From positions 1-64,000 of the forward strand of contig CAVYNE010000042.1 of NCBI GenBank assembly GCA_963769715.1: 64,000 nt of DNA. Direction: 5' to 3'. The translations under genes were made by a program, and so were the position numbers. Numbering within the stretch: the stretch's first letter is position 1; each line of letters starts with the position of its first letter. The notes under the pieces were generated by a model that was not told the DNA's origin, did not search any database, and saw only the letters and a list, made by a program, of their open reading frames with translations. The DNA comes from Palsa-504 sp963769715 (GTDB taxonomy: Bacteria; Actinomycetota; Actinomycetes; Streptosporangiales; Streptosporangiaceae). Below are positions 25,188-33,637 of this stretch, one piece after another.

Positions 25188-25873
25188 GCGGCTATCAGCC
25201 TGAGGCCCGCGAGGTCGTGGAAGCCGGCCGCCGCGGTGCCCAGCAGCACGACGCCGGCGGCCAGGCCCGTGGTCACGGCGAGCGCGGAGCCCGGCATCGT
25301 GGCGGCGAGAATGACCGGCCCGGCGATCAGCGCCCAGCCGACCGGGCGGTACCGGGGGATATGGACCAGGTGGTCCAGCCAGAGCAGCAGCGGCCCGATC
25401 GTGATCACGATCGACGGCAGCACCCAGTCAGAGTGGCCCATGGCGATGACGACGACGGGCAGCACGAAAGCCGCGACCAGCTCGATCACGGTGGCGACGG
25501 TCACGGACCGCTCGATCCGCCTGGCCTCCGGGCCGGCCGGGCGGGGGGCCAGGCCGGCCGTGACCCTGATCGCGTACCAAGACACGCCGGTCACCGCGAC
25601 GGCAGACACCGCGATCAGGACGTCTCCCGCGCGTCCGCCGATGGCCAGGCTCGCCCGCCCCAGCCAGAACGCGGCGAAGGCGACCTGGATCAGCCCGCCG
25701 ACGCGCCGCACCCGCCTGGACCACGCCGCGGCCGGGGTCAGGTCAGCGGCGTCCAGAGCCGCCGGCTCCGGTGTCACGGGGATCAAGGGAGCGGTCATGG
25801 CGTTCACCGGCTCCGGTGTCACGGGGATCAAGGGAGCGGTCATGGCGCTGGCCGCCTCCGGTTTGATGGTCAT
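25184..25873 (-). CDS. Hypothetical membrane protein with an N-terminal tandem repeat
   Basis: A 229-residue protein with about five membrane helices (for example DVLIAVSAVAVTGVSWYAI and VIELVAAFVLPVVVIAMG). The cytoplasmic N-terminus contains two copies of the 15-residue unit AMTAPLIPVTPEP-x-x. Both ends overlap neighbours by ATGA, so translation is coupled from the epimerase-like gene through to the cupin. No family was recognised. Confidence 0.7.
   Translation of the reverse strand: MTIKPEAASAMTAPLIPVTPEPVNAMTAPLIPVTPEPAALDAADLTPAAAWSRRVRRVGGLIQVAFAAFWLGRASLAIGGRAGDVLIAVSAVAVTGVSWYAIRVTAGLAPRPAGPEARRIERSVTVATVIELVAAFVLPVVVIAMGHSDWVLPSIVITIGPLLLWLDHLVHIPRYRPVGWALIAGPVILAATMPGSALAVTTGLAAGVVLLGTAAAGFHDLAGLRLIAA
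25762..25848 (-). repeat. 45-bp in-frame tandem duplication in the membrane protein gene
   Basis: A segment of about 42 identical bases recurs with a period of 45 bases (first copy at 25762-25803, second at 25807-25848). It adds exactly 15 codons and encodes the AMTAPLIPVTPEP unit twice. The near-perfect identity suggests a recent slippage or duplication event. Confidence 0.9.
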
Positions 25874-26820
25874 GGCGTGCCCGGCCGGGTCCGGTACCAG
25901 GCGACGGTCGCGGCAATGGCGGCGGCCAGCGGCGTGCCGGCCGGGCCGAACGCGGCCTGGTATTTGCCGGTGTCCAGGACGAAGGGCTCGTCGAACTCAT
26001 AGGACATCTCGGCCAGTTCCCGCAGCATCGGGTTGACCAGTCCCAGAGCGCGCACGGCCAGCTTGGGCACCGACCGGATGCCGACGGGATGCCCGACCTC
26101 GGCGGCGACCAGATCCAGCAGCTCCCGGGTCGTGACGGTCGCCGGGCCGGGCAGGTGCCACACCTGCCCCGCCGCGCGGGCGTCGGTGCCGAGGGTGGCC
26201 AGGCCAGCGGCGATGTCGGGCACGTAGCTGTAGGTATGCGGCAGGTCAGGGTGGCCGATGAAGTCGGCGCGCTTCCCGGCCAGGGCGTTGCCGAAGACCC
26301 GCTCGCCGAGCGTGGAGCCCTGGGTGACGCCGGGGCCGAAGAAGTCCGAGGCCCGGCCGATGGCGACGCGGACCCGGCCCTGCCCGGCGGCGGCCAGCAG
26401 CTCCCCGGTCATGGCCGCCCGGGTCCGGCCCTTGACGGTCGTCGCGGCCAGCGGAAGGTCCTCGGTCATCGGCTTGCCGCCGGCCGGGCCGTAGCCGTAC
26501 AGGTTCTCCAGGCACACCAGCAGCGCGCCGTTGCGCTCGGCGGCGGCCAGCACGCCCCGCTGCAACGGCGGGAAGCGCTCCGGCCACTGAGTGTAAGGGG
26601 CGTTGACGCACTGGTACACCACCGACGCGCCCTTCGCGGCGTCGCTGGCTGCATCAAGGTCGGTCGCGTCCGCCGCACGCCAGTCGATCCCGTCCGCCAG
26701 CTCCGGCGGCCGGTGCCGCGACACCGCCCGGACGGCAATACCCAGGCTGGCCAGGTGCGCGGCGAGGGCGTTGCCAACCTGGCCGGTCCCGAACACGACG
26801 TGCAGTTGATCCTCGTCCAT
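25870..26820 (-). CDS. NAD-dependent epimerase/dehydratase-family protein
   Basis: A 316-residue extended SDR-like protein. The dinucleotide-binding motif FGTGQVGNALA is at residues 10-20. Instead of the usual YxxxK the active-site region reads CLENLYGYGPAGGKPM, as in atypical NmrA/epimerase-like members. The closest general role is a nucleotide-sugar or ketone oxidoreductase, but the substrate is unknown. It heads the three-gene operon with a membrane protein and a cupin. A copy of the 28-bp motif shared with pspC lies about 85 bases upstream (26904-26932). Confidence 0.8.
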   Translation of the reverse strand: MDEDQLHVVFGTGQVGNALAAHLASLGIAVRAVSRHRPPELADGIDWRAADATDLDAASDAAKGASVVYQCVNAPYTQWPERFPPLQRGVLAAAERNGALLVCLENLYGYGPAGGKPMTEDLPLAATTVKGRTRAAMTGELLAAAGQGRVRVAIGRASDFFGPGVTQGSTLGERVFGNALAGKRADFIGHPDLPHTYSYVPDIAAGLATLGTDARAAGQVWHLPGPATVTTRELLDLVAAEVGHPVGIRSVPKLAVRALGLVNPMLRELAEMSYEFDEPFVLDTGKYQAAFGPAGTPLAAAIAATVAWYRTRPGTP

Positions 26821-26903
26821 GAACGGATCCTCGCTGACTCCGAGCAGCCTGGCCGCCGGCGACAGTCGGACCTCGATGCCTGCGACTCACGTTACGCTGC
26901 TCC

Positions 26904-26932
26904 AGAAAACTAGCAATAAATTTCTTGAAAAT
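26904..26932 (-). promoter_or_regulatory. 28-bp shared motif, site A (upstream of the epimerase operon)
   Basis: Read leftward the site is ATTTTC-AAGAAA-TTT-ATTGCTAG-TTTTCT. It matches sites B and C at 27033 and 27918 and has the opposite orientation to site B, facing its own operon. The motif is strikingly AT-rich for this genome. It may be a promoter or the binding site of the winged-helix regulator at 27515-27880. Confidence 0.6.
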
Positions 26933-27032
26933 GATCGGCATATGTACCTCAAGGACAAGATCATGGAGATGCCCGGCGGGTCCGTTCGGTCCATGTCGGA
27001 GCGGGTGATCGCCACTCAGTTAGGTGTACTAT

Positions 27033-27079
27033 ATTTTCCTGAAAAATATTGCTAGTTTCTGATTGCAAAAGTAGCCTGA
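27033..27079 (+). promoter_or_regulatory. 28-bp shared motif, site B (upstream of pspC)
   Basis: ATTTTCCTGAAA-N3-ATTGCTAG-TTTCT at 27033-27060, continuing as ATTGCA...GTAGC-TGA to 27079. The extended 47-base block is shared with site C. It ends about 50 bases before the pspC-like start. Confidence 0.65.
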
Positions 27080-27128
27080 GAGGCAGGCACCGGGATCAGC
27101 CGCCGATGGCGGCCAGCTACCCGGGGTC

Positions 27129-27398
27129 ATGGCGAGGATGGCTCACATGAACAACGGGAACGGAACCAAGGTCCTGGTGCGCAGCGAGAAGGGCCGCATG
27201 CTGGCCGGGGTCTGCGCGGGATTCGCCGACTACTTCAGCTTGGACGTGACCCTGATCCGGGTGATCTGGGCCGTGGTCTCCCTCATCACCGGAGGGGCAG
27301 GAGTCCTGGCCTACCTGGCCGCGTGGGTGATCATCCCCGCCGAAGGCGAGAAGACCTCGATCGTCCAGAACATGGGCGGCAAGAACCGGAACGCCTGA
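27129..27398 (+). CDS. PspC-domain membrane protein
   Basis: An 89-residue protein with one PspC domain: RSEKGRMLAGVCAGFADYF, then a membrane helix VIWAVVSLITGGAGVLAYLAAWVIIP. PspC proteins act in envelope-stress responses, often with two-component systems, but the short single-domain form has no proven role. The start could be 27129, or 27147, which is better spaced from GAGGA. Expression is probably governed by motif site B. Confidence 0.82.
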   Translation: MARMAHMNNGNGTKVLVRSEKGRMLAGVCAGFADYFSLDVTLIRVIWAVVSLITGGAGVLAYLAAWVIIPAEGEKTSIVQNMGGKNRNA

Positions 27399-27514
27399 TC
27401 AGGCTGGCCGCTCAGCTCCACCGCGGCATTCGGCGCCGACTTCGCCCTCAGCATCCCGGACACCGCCCGGATCGACACCATCCGCGGCAGAATTCGTCGT
27501 GATGCCTGGAAAGC

Positions 27515-27880
27515 TTACTGGTCGGCGGGCTGGGGACGGTTGACACGGGCGACTCGGCCGTCCGCCCAGGGAGCGCTGTCAGTAGCCAGCCCGTCACCAT
27601 CCAGCACGGCGCCGGTGAGGAGAGCGAGGACTTCGCCGATGGCAGGTTCCAGGCTGGTGGGTTCCGGCAACGGCATGTGGGCCTGGATCTGGTAGCGGTT
27701 GCGGCGGCCGTCCTTGTGCTTCACCACATAGCCAGCTTCGGTGAGATCGGTGACGATGCCGTGCGCGCTCCGCTCGGTGATGCCCAGCCGGTCCGCGATG
27801 TCACGCAGCCGGACGCCTGGGTCGCGGGCGATGCACAGCAGCACCCGGCCGTGGTTGGTCAGGAATCCCCAGCTTGTCAC
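27515..27880 (-). CDS. Small winged-helix (MarR/ArsR-like) regulator
   Basis: A 121-residue protein. A helix-turn-helix (RLRDIADRLGITERSAHGIVTDL) is followed by a basic wing (GYVVKHKDGRRNRYQI). No metal-binding Cys cluster is visible, so an ArsR metal sensor is unlikely. The start codon lies 38 bases from motif site C, in the divergent direction. Since the same motif also precedes pspC and the epimerase operon, this regulator is the obvious candidate to bind it. The C-terminus (about 35 residues) looks disordered. Confidence 0.75.
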   Translation of the reverse strand: MTSWGFLTNHGRVLLCIARDPGVRLRDIADRLGITERSAHGIVTDLTEAGYVVKHKDGRRNRYQIQAHMPLPEPTSLEPAIGEVLALLTGAVLDGDGLATDSAPWADGRVARVNRPQPADQ

Positions 27881-27917
27881 GTAGCCAGTTTACCCTTGAA
27901 ACCTCACGCATACGCTG

Positions 27918-27964
27918 ATTTTCCTGAAACTCATTGCTTGTTTCTTATTGCAGACGTAGCGTGA
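27918..27964 (+). promoter_or_regulatory. 28-bp shared motif, site C (between regulator and small membrane protein)
   Basis: ATTTTCCTGAAA-N3-ATTGCTTG-TTTCT at 27918-27945, with the extension ATTGCA...GTAGC-TGA to 27964, as in site B. It lies in the divergent gap between the winged-helix gene and the small membrane protein at 28199. The spacing to the latter is about 230 bases, so an unrecognised leader or start may exist. Confidence 0.65.
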
Positions 27965-28198
27965 AGATGTATCCCGGCCGCAGGGAGCCTGATGAATGTT
28001 CGGCGACCACCAGGGTCCCGGCCGCGCTGGCGGCTGGCCGGGGCTGACCTCGGCGGAGGGTTCGTCACATTGAGCGAGAACGGAGCAGGCAGGGTTCCCT
28101 CAGCGCCGGCCAGGGATAGGCTTATCGCGGGGAACGGGAAGCCAGGTCGTGCTCTGATGGGCACGCGGACGTTACTTAAGGACATCGGGACGGGTGCC

Positions 28199-28510
28199 AT
28201 GGCCAATAACGAAACGAGCAGTCAGCCGACGAGAGCATGGCCCGAGTTGCAATCCGGGCCACTCATCGCGGGTGGAGTCTTGATCGGGATCGGCGCCGTG
28301 GTGGGGCTGGTGGGTCTGGCCATCGCTGGTTCGCACGTGGTCGCCGCGACCCGGACTTGGGTCAGGGAACTGGAGATACCACCGAGCGAGCTCGCGAAGC
28401 TCAAGTGGGAACAGGCAAAGACGGCAGCGGCTTCCGGCGTGAGCACATGGCGGGAACATCCGAACGCCAAGGCACGCCTGGTCCGTCGCGCCGACACTCC
28501 CAGCTACTAG
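28199..28510 (+). CDS. Small membrane protein of unknown function
   Basis: A 103-residue protein: a hydrophilic N-terminus (MANNETSSQPTRAWPEL), one or two hydrophobic stretches (LIAGGVLIGIGAVVGLVGLAIAGS), then an amphipathic helix (ELAKLKWEQAKTAAASG). The start at 28199 is uncertain; an in-frame ATG at 28157 adds 14 residues. Neither has a strong ribosome binding site. A short direct repeat, TAGCGTCCGATCA, follows the stop at about 28508 and 28530. Confidence 0.6.
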   Translation: MANNETSSQPTRAWPELQSGPLIAGGVLIGIGAVVGLVGLAIAGSHVVAATRTWVRELEIPPSELAKLKWEQAKTAAASGVSTWREHPNAKARLVRRADTPSY

Positions 28511-28575
28511 CGTCCGATCACTCGCAGGCATTAGCGTCCGATCAGCAGGTCTAGCCTCGTCCCGGGAGCCGCCCA

Positions 28576-29619
28576 GTGTCTGCCAGTACAGCGTCATCTG
28601 CCAGTACAGCGTCGCCGACCAACCACCAGGTGCGGCTGGCCGCCCGGCCATCCGGGCTGCCTCGCGCCACCGACTGGGAGCTCACCAGCGAGCCCGTACC
28701 GGAACCCGGTCCCGGGCAGTTCACCGTGCGGGTCTCGCACCTATCCATCGACCCCGCCATGCGGGGCTGGATGAACGCCGGCGCCTCCTACATCCCGCCG
28801 GTCGAGATCGGCGAGGTCATGCGGGCCGGCGGGGTCGGCCGCATCACGGCCTCGGAGCATCCGGGCTTCGATGTGGGCGACGACGTCTACGGGGTGTTCG
28901 GCGTGCAGGAGTACGCCGTGTCCGACGGCCGGGGCGTCCACAAGGTCGACACCTCACTGGCCGGGCCGTCGATCTACCTGGGCGCGCTGGGAATGACCGG
29001 GCTCACCGCGTACTTCGGCCTGCTCGACACCGGAAAGCTGAAAGCCGGCGACACGGTGGTCGTCTCCGGCGCGGCCGGCGCGGTGGGCAGCGTGGTGGGC
29101 CAGATCGCCAAGATCAAGGGCTGCCGGGCCATCGGCATCGCGGGCGGGCCGGACAAGTGCCGCGCGCTGGTGGAGGAGTTCGGCTTCGACGCCGCGATCG
29201 ACTACCGGGCCGGGAACGTGCGCAAGGCCCTGCGCGAGTACGCCCCGGATGGCGTCGACGTCTACTTCGACAACGTCGGCGGCGAGATCCTGGACGCCGT
29301 GCTGGCCTGCCTGGCCCGCGGCGCCCGGGTCGTCATCTGCGGCGCGGTCTCGCAGTACAACGAGACCCAGGTGCGCGGCCCGGCGAACTACATGATGCTG
29401 CTGGTAGCGCGGGCCTGCATGGCTGGCATGCTGGTGTTCGATTACCAGGACCAGTACCCGCAGGCCCTGGCCGAGCTGGCCGGATGGCTGCGGGCCGGGA
29501 AGATCGTCTCCCGCGAGCACATCGTGCACGGCACCGTGGGCGACTTCCCCCAGACGCTGCTGATGCTGTTCGACGGGGTGAACACCGGCAAGCTGGTGCT
29601 CGCCCTAGACGGGAGCTGA
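28576..29619 (+). CDS. NADP-dependent MDR oxidoreductase (CurA-like)
   Basis: A 347-residue medium-chain reductase without structural zinc. The nucleotide-binding motif VVSGAAGAVGSVVGQ starts near residue 161, and VDVYFDNVGGEILDAVL follows, as in 2-alkenal/curcumin reductases and leukotriene B4 dehydrogenase-like enzymes. These reduce activated C=C bonds with NADPH. The GTG start lies in a short duplication encoding Ser-Ala-Ser-Thr-Ala-Ser. It is convergent with a TetR gene, overlapping by 15 bases. Confidence 0.87.
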   Translation: MSASTASSASTASPTNHQVRLAARPSGLPRATDWELTSEPVPEPGPGQFTVRVSHLSIDPAMRGWMNAGASYIPPVEIGEVMRAGGVGRITASEHPGFDVGDDVYGVFGVQEYAVSDGRGVHKVDTSLAGPSIYLGALGMTGLTAYFGLLDTGKLKAGDTVVVSGAAGAVGSVVGQIAKIKGCRAIGIAGGPDKCRALVEEFGFDAAIDYRAGNVRKALREYAPDGVDVYFDNVGGEILDAVLACLARGARVVICGAVSQYNETQVRGPANYMMLLVARACMAGMLVFDYQDQYPQALAELAGWLRAGKIVSREHIVHGTVGDFPQTLLMLFDGVNTGKLVLALDGS

Positions 29620-30252
29620 CCGGCGGTCAAGGCCGGTGAGCAGGGCTTCGATGACCGTGATGGCCCGGTCGATGTCGGGAGCGCGGTCGGCGATCACGTC
29701 GGCGTACAGGAAGCCCTCGCTGATCCGCACGATCGCGTAGGCCAGCGTCGGGGTGTCCAGCCGGGCGTCGAAGCAGCCGCGGCCGCGCTCGAGGTCGATG
29801 AGCTTCTCCAGCGCGCTGGCCATGCCCCGGTGCACGGTGCTGCGGGTGCCGGTCAGCAGGCGCAGCGCGGCCTCCGGGTCGGACTCCAGGAACGCCCGCA
29901 GCGGGCGGTCCCTGGCGATCGCGCGGAGCACGCCGCCGATCATCGCCACGAGCCGCTCCGTACCCGCCAGCGACGCGGTGGCCTGCATCTGGTCCACGAG
30001 CAGGCGGCGGGCCCGCCACCAGAGCATCTCGTCAAGCAATTGCTCCCGGTTGCCGGCCCGCCGGTACAGGGTGGCCCGGGCCACGCCCAGGCGCCGGGCC
30101 AGCGACTGCATATCCAGCCGCTGTCCGGCGACGAAGGTGTCCACGGCGGCCGCGAAGATCTCGGCTGGGATCCCCGCGGGCGCCGCCGCTCCCCCCGGCA
30201 CGATCACGCGGGCGTCGTCGCCCAGTCGCGCGCCTTGCGGTGCCGATCTCAT
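29605..30252 (-). CDS. QsdR-like TetR-family regulator
   Basis: A 215-residue protein. The helix-turn-helix (MQSLARRLGVARATLYRRAGNREQLLDEMLWWRA) and the C-terminal sequence EGFLYADVIADRAPDIDRA resemble the QsdR group, which in Rhodococcus controls a lactonase. The first base of its start codon is the last base of the stop of the WS/DGAT gene upstream, so these are co-transcribed. It could regulate the lipid operon of which it is the last gene. Confidence 0.84.
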   Translation of the reverse strand: MRSAPQGARLGDDARVIVPGGAAAPAGIPAEIFAAAVDTFVAGQRLDMQSLARRLGVARATLYRRAGNREQLLDEMLWWRARRLLVDQMQATASLAGTERLVAMIGGVLRAIARDRPLRAFLESDPEAALRLLTGTRSTVHRGMASALEKLIDLERGRGCFDARLDTPTLAYAIVRISEGFLYADVIADRAPDIDRAITVIEALLTGLDRRSAPV

Positions 30253-31691
30253 CAGCCTGCGGCGCGCTTTTCCGCGGCTTCAACCAGCAGGACGAGCTCG
30301 TCGGTCAGGTAGCCGGCCAGCGAATCGATGTCCGGGACCAGCTCGCGGCAGCTGACCAGGCCGAAGTGCAGCTGGCCGAGGTAGCCCACCAGGGTGATGT
30401 TCAGCCCCTGGCCGTCGGTGACCACCGACACCGGGTAGTGCGCGATGAGCCTGGCCCCGCAGAGATAGACGGGGGTGTTCGGGCCGGGGACGTTGGAGAT
30501 GGTGACGTTGAACGGCGGCAGCCGGTGCAGCAGGCCGGTGGCGAACACCACCCTGGCCGCCCGCGCGGTCAGCGCCGGCGGGGCGAAGTCGCTGATCTGG
30601 TCGACCAAGCCCTGCGGGATCGCCGCCTGCTGGGCCTTGGCCATCTTCGTCGCGGAGTGCACGATCTCCAGCCGCAGGCCCGGGTCGGTGACGCTGGTGG
30701 GCAGCGGGGCCAGCATCGCGGACACCTTGTTGCCCAGCGCGCCCTTGCTGGCCGGGTCACGCACCGACACCGGGATCATCGCGACCAGCGGCTGGTCTGG
30801 CAGCGCTTCGTGGTCGATGAGCCAGCGCCGCAGCGCCCCGGCGCACATCGCCATCACGACGTCGTTGACCGACACGCCGAAGGCGTTCTTCACCATCTTG
30901 ACCGTGTCCAGGTCCACGCTGCGGAACGCGAACCTGCGGTGCGGCGTGATCGGCCGGTTGAACGGCGTCGCGGGCGCGCGGCCCGGCCTGGTGGCGATCA
31001 CCGCGCCGTCGCCGCGGTTCAGCCCGAGCATGCCGCCGACCAGCGTATTCACCGCCGGGGCCAGGGTCGGAAGCATCTTTACCAGTTCGTTGGTCAGGCG
31101 GACGGTCTGCACCGGGCGCCAGGCCAGCCTCGCGGCGGCCTTCGCGGTCAGGACCGGAAGGCCCGGCGCCCTGGCGGGCCGGAACGGCTCGGCCGGGGGC
31201 AGCTCGCGCCCCTGGGGCGTGAGGTCAAGCAGGACCGTCAGCAGCTCGGCGCCGGAGGCCCCGTCGATCGCGGCGTGATGGATCTTGGTGTAGACGGCGG
31301 CGCGCTTCCGGGCCAGCCCGGTGATCAGGTAGATCTCCCATAGCGGGCGGCTGTGGTCGAGCGGGCGGGCGTGCAGGCGGCTGACCTGTTCGGTCAGCTG
31401 GGCGTCCGATCCCGGCCGCGGCAGCGCGATCTCGCGGACGTGGTACTCGATGTCGAAGTCGGGGTCGTCGGTCCAGTAAGGCTGATCCAAGCCAAGCGGC
31501 ACGTTCAGCAGCTTGCGCCGGAGCACAGGCACGAGCGGCACCCGTTCGGCCATTACCTCGGTGAGCCGGGCCAGGGTCAGCGGCTTGGGTGCGTCGCTGG
31601 GATCGAGCACGCTCAGCCCGCCGACATGGCCCGTGGTGTTGGCCGTCTCGAGGGCGAGGAAGGAGGCATCCAGTCCGGTCAGTTGCTGCAT
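30252..31691 (-). CDS. Wax ester synthase / diacylglycerol acyltransferase (WS/DGAT)
   Basis: A 479-residue bifunctional acyltransferase that makes triacylglycerol or wax esters from acyl-CoA. The catalytic HHxxxDG motif is HHAAIDG with His138, His139 and Asp143. The C-terminal signature FNVTISNVPGP is also present. The N-terminal LTGLDASFLALE is typical. It is in one transcription unit with two alpha/beta hydrolases upstream, suggesting storage-lipid synthesis and turnover. Length fits the actinomycete family (about 460-480). Confidence 0.92.
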   Translation of the reverse strand: MQQLTGLDASFLALETANTTGHVGGLSVLDPSDAPKPLTLARLTEVMAERVPLVPVLRRKLLNVPLGLDQPYWTDDPDFDIEYHVREIALPRPGSDAQLTEQVSRLHARPLDHSRPLWEIYLITGLARKRAAVYTKIHHAAIDGASGAELLTVLLDLTPQGRELPPAEPFRPARAPGLPVLTAKAAARLAWRPVQTVRLTNELVKMLPTLAPAVNTLVGGMLGLNRGDGAVIATRPGRAPATPFNRPITPHRRFAFRSVDLDTVKMVKNAFGVSVNDVVMAMCAGALRRWLIDHEALPDQPLVAMIPVSVRDPASKGALGNKVSAMLAPLPTSVTDPGLRLEIVHSATKMAKAQQAAIPQGLVDQISDFAPPALTARAARVVFATGLLHRLPPFNVTISNVPGPNTPVYLCGARLIAHYPVSVVTDGQGLNITLVGYLGQLHFGLVSCRELVPDIDSLAGYLTDELVLLVEAAEKRAAG

Positions 31692-31713
31692 TTCCGGTTT
31701 CTCCTCGTGGTCC

Positions 31714-32697
31714 TCAGGGTGCTTGAGCTACGAACTGCCTTCCCAGCCAGTCCCGCAGCACCTCGGTCACAACGTCCGGGACCTCGAGCTGCGGCGTATG
31801 CCCGACTCCGGGCAGGATAACCGTCTCCCAGCGCGGATTGCGGGCGGCCGCCTGGCGGACGCTGGCCACCGGCACCAGCCGGTCGGCCTCGCCGCCGATG
31901 AGCAGGACAGGAACCCGTACCGAGGCCATCATCTCCCAGTAACGCCGCCGCAGGCCAACCACCCGTATTAGCGACCGGGACGCGGCCAGGAAGGCCTGGT
32001 CCCGGGCTCGCGCTGGGCGGCTCTGGCGTTCGGCGGCCAGCGCGATCGACGCGGTGAGCATGGCCGGGTCGGCCCGGGACGGATCGGCGAAGCAGAGGTC
32101 GACGACGCGCTGCACGGCCAGTTGCGGTGGCGTACGGGACATAACCGTCCGGACGTAGAGCTCGCCGAGTCCAGGCAGCGCGTACAGCAGGAACTGGCCG
32201 CCTACCTGCCGGTCGGGCCGCCGCGGGGGCAGCGGCAGGGCGGGATCGATCAGCACGAGGCCCTGGACGGTGTCCGGCGCGGCGGCCGTCGCCAGGATGG
32301 AGATCAGCCCGCCCATGGAGTTCCCGGCCAGGATCACCGGCGTGCCGGTGATCTCCCGGACGAACCGGTCCAGGAGCACGGCGTTGCGCTGGACGGTCGA
32401 CGTGCCGCGGGTGCCCGGGGTCAGGCCGAACCCGTGCAGGTCCAGCGCGACCACGCGGCGGCTGGCGGCCAACTCCGATCCGATCAGGCACCAGTTCAGG
32501 TGCGAGCCGCCCAGGCCGTGCACGAACACGATCGGCGGCTCGTCCCGGCTGGGGCCCGGGCCGGAGTCTTCGCCGAACTCGACCCAGTGCACCGGGCCGT
32601 CCAGGTCGGTGACATAACCGCGCGCTCCCCACGGTGCCGCGAACGCCCACGGTGCCGGCCTGGTAGCGGTGCGCGGCGCCATAGCCGGGCCGGTCAT
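31714..32697 (-). CDS. Alpha/beta-hydrolase (esterase/lipase-like)
   Basis: A 327-residue hydrolase. An HGLGG oxyanion segment (FVHGLGGSHLN), the nucleophile elbow GNSMGG, a late acid in IGGEADRLVP and the catalytic His in GVGHTPQLE can all be read. The ATG at 32697 overlaps the stop of the next hydrolase gene by ATGA. It lies 22 bases upstream of the WS/DGAT gene. Substrates are probably lipid esters; true specificity cannot be read from sequence. Confidence 0.86.
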   Translation of the reverse strand: MTGPAMAPRTATRPAPWAFAAPWGARGYVTDLDGPVHWVEFGEDSGPGPSRDEPPIVFVHGLGGSHLNWCLIGSELAASRRVVALDLHGFGLTPGTRGTSTVQRNAVLLDRFVREITGTPVILAGNSMGGLISILATAAAPDTVQGLVLIDPALPLPPRRPDRQVGGQFLLYALPGLGELYVRTVMSRTPPQLAVQRVVDLCFADPSRADPAMLTASIALAAERQSRPARARDQAFLAASRSLIRVVGLRRRYWEMMASVRVPVLLIGGEADRLVPVASVRQAAARNPRWETVILPGVGHTPQLEVPDVVTEVLRDWLGRQFVAQAP

Positions 32698-33521
32698 CTG
32701 GGGCCGGGATACAGCGGCCGCAGCGCTAGCGGCGGGCGGAACGGGACTCGCTGGCCGGCCGGGACGGCCAGCCGGTCGGCGATCAGCCAGAGCGTCGCCG
32801 GGTCCACGCCGAACCCGACGTGGCTGCAGCGGACCTCGACGTTCTGGTGCAAGGCCGTCTCCGGCTCGACGCACGCCCGCCAGGACACGACGCCGTCCCA
32901 GCGGGAGTAGACCGACGTCGACGGCACGTCGACGGGCCGGGATCGCTGCTCAGGGGTGGGTAGCTTGCGGCCAGGAGCATGCAGGAAACTGAGCCGCTGG
33001 TAAGGACCGTGGGCGTGGTTCTGCCTCGGGTCATGCAGGGCGTAGGGGCTGCCCAGCGTGATGACCTGCCGGACCTGCCGGGGATGACGGCGGGCCATCT
33101 CCCGGGCGTAAATGCCGCCCAGGCTCCAGCCCAGCAGGGATACGGGTCGCCCGGTCCTCATCGCATGATCGAGGACAGCCCGGGGCAGCCCGGCCAGCAC
33201 CGCCTCGGAGGGCCCGTGATTACGGCCGAGGTCCCAGCCGCGGACGTCGTAGCCCAGCCAGCGCAGGAAAGCCCGCAGCGGCACGGTGCTCGAATCGCCG
33301 GCCAGCAGCCCGGGGAAGACCAGCACCCCGTGACCGTCGCCGCGCGGCGCGGCGGCCAGCACGGGTGCGGCCAGCAGGAGAGCGGCCAGGTCAGCCAGCC
33401 CACGGATGGGCTCGGTCAGCAGCAGCCCGGCCGACGGGCCGCCGGCCGGATGCCGGTCACCTGAGTCGCGGGGTGCGGCATCGCCGTTCCCTTTGGATCC
33501 GCCCCGAACGAGGTACACCAT
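32694..33521 (-). CDS. Alpha/beta-hydrolase (lipase-class)
   Basis: A 275-residue protein. A VLVFPGLLAGDSS oxyanion strand, the nucleophile elbow GWSLGG and SRWDGVVSW (acid loop) followed by CSHVGFG (His) form a hydrolase triad. A hydrophobic stretch (ALLLAAPVLAAAPRG) near residues 45-60 may tether it to the membrane. It heads the operon that continues to a second hydrolase, WS/DGAT and the QsdR-like regulator. It is divergent from the acyl-CoA ligase gene across 116 bases. Confidence 0.82.
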   Translation of the reverse strand: MVYLVRGGSKGNGDAAPRDSGDRHPAGGPSAGLLLTEPIRGLADLAALLLAAPVLAAAPRGDGHGVLVFPGLLAGDSSTVPLRAFLRWLGYDVRGWDLGRNHGPSEAVLAGLPRAVLDHAMRTGRPVSLLGWSLGGIYAREMARRHPRQVRQVITLGSPYALHDPRQNHAHGPYQRLSFLHAPGRKLPTPEQRSRPVDVPSTSVYSRWDGVVSWRACVEPETALHQNVEVRCSHVGFGVDPATLWLIADRLAVPAGQRVPFRPPLALRPLYPGPR

Positions 33522-33637
33522 CGTCCCCTCCGCTCGCGTCGTCGCGACAACCTAGGCAAGGCGGTGATACACACTTAATATATGTCTCACTGACCGAAAT
33601 TTCCCCTTCAGCAAAGATGCGCCTTTAGGGGGCGGGG

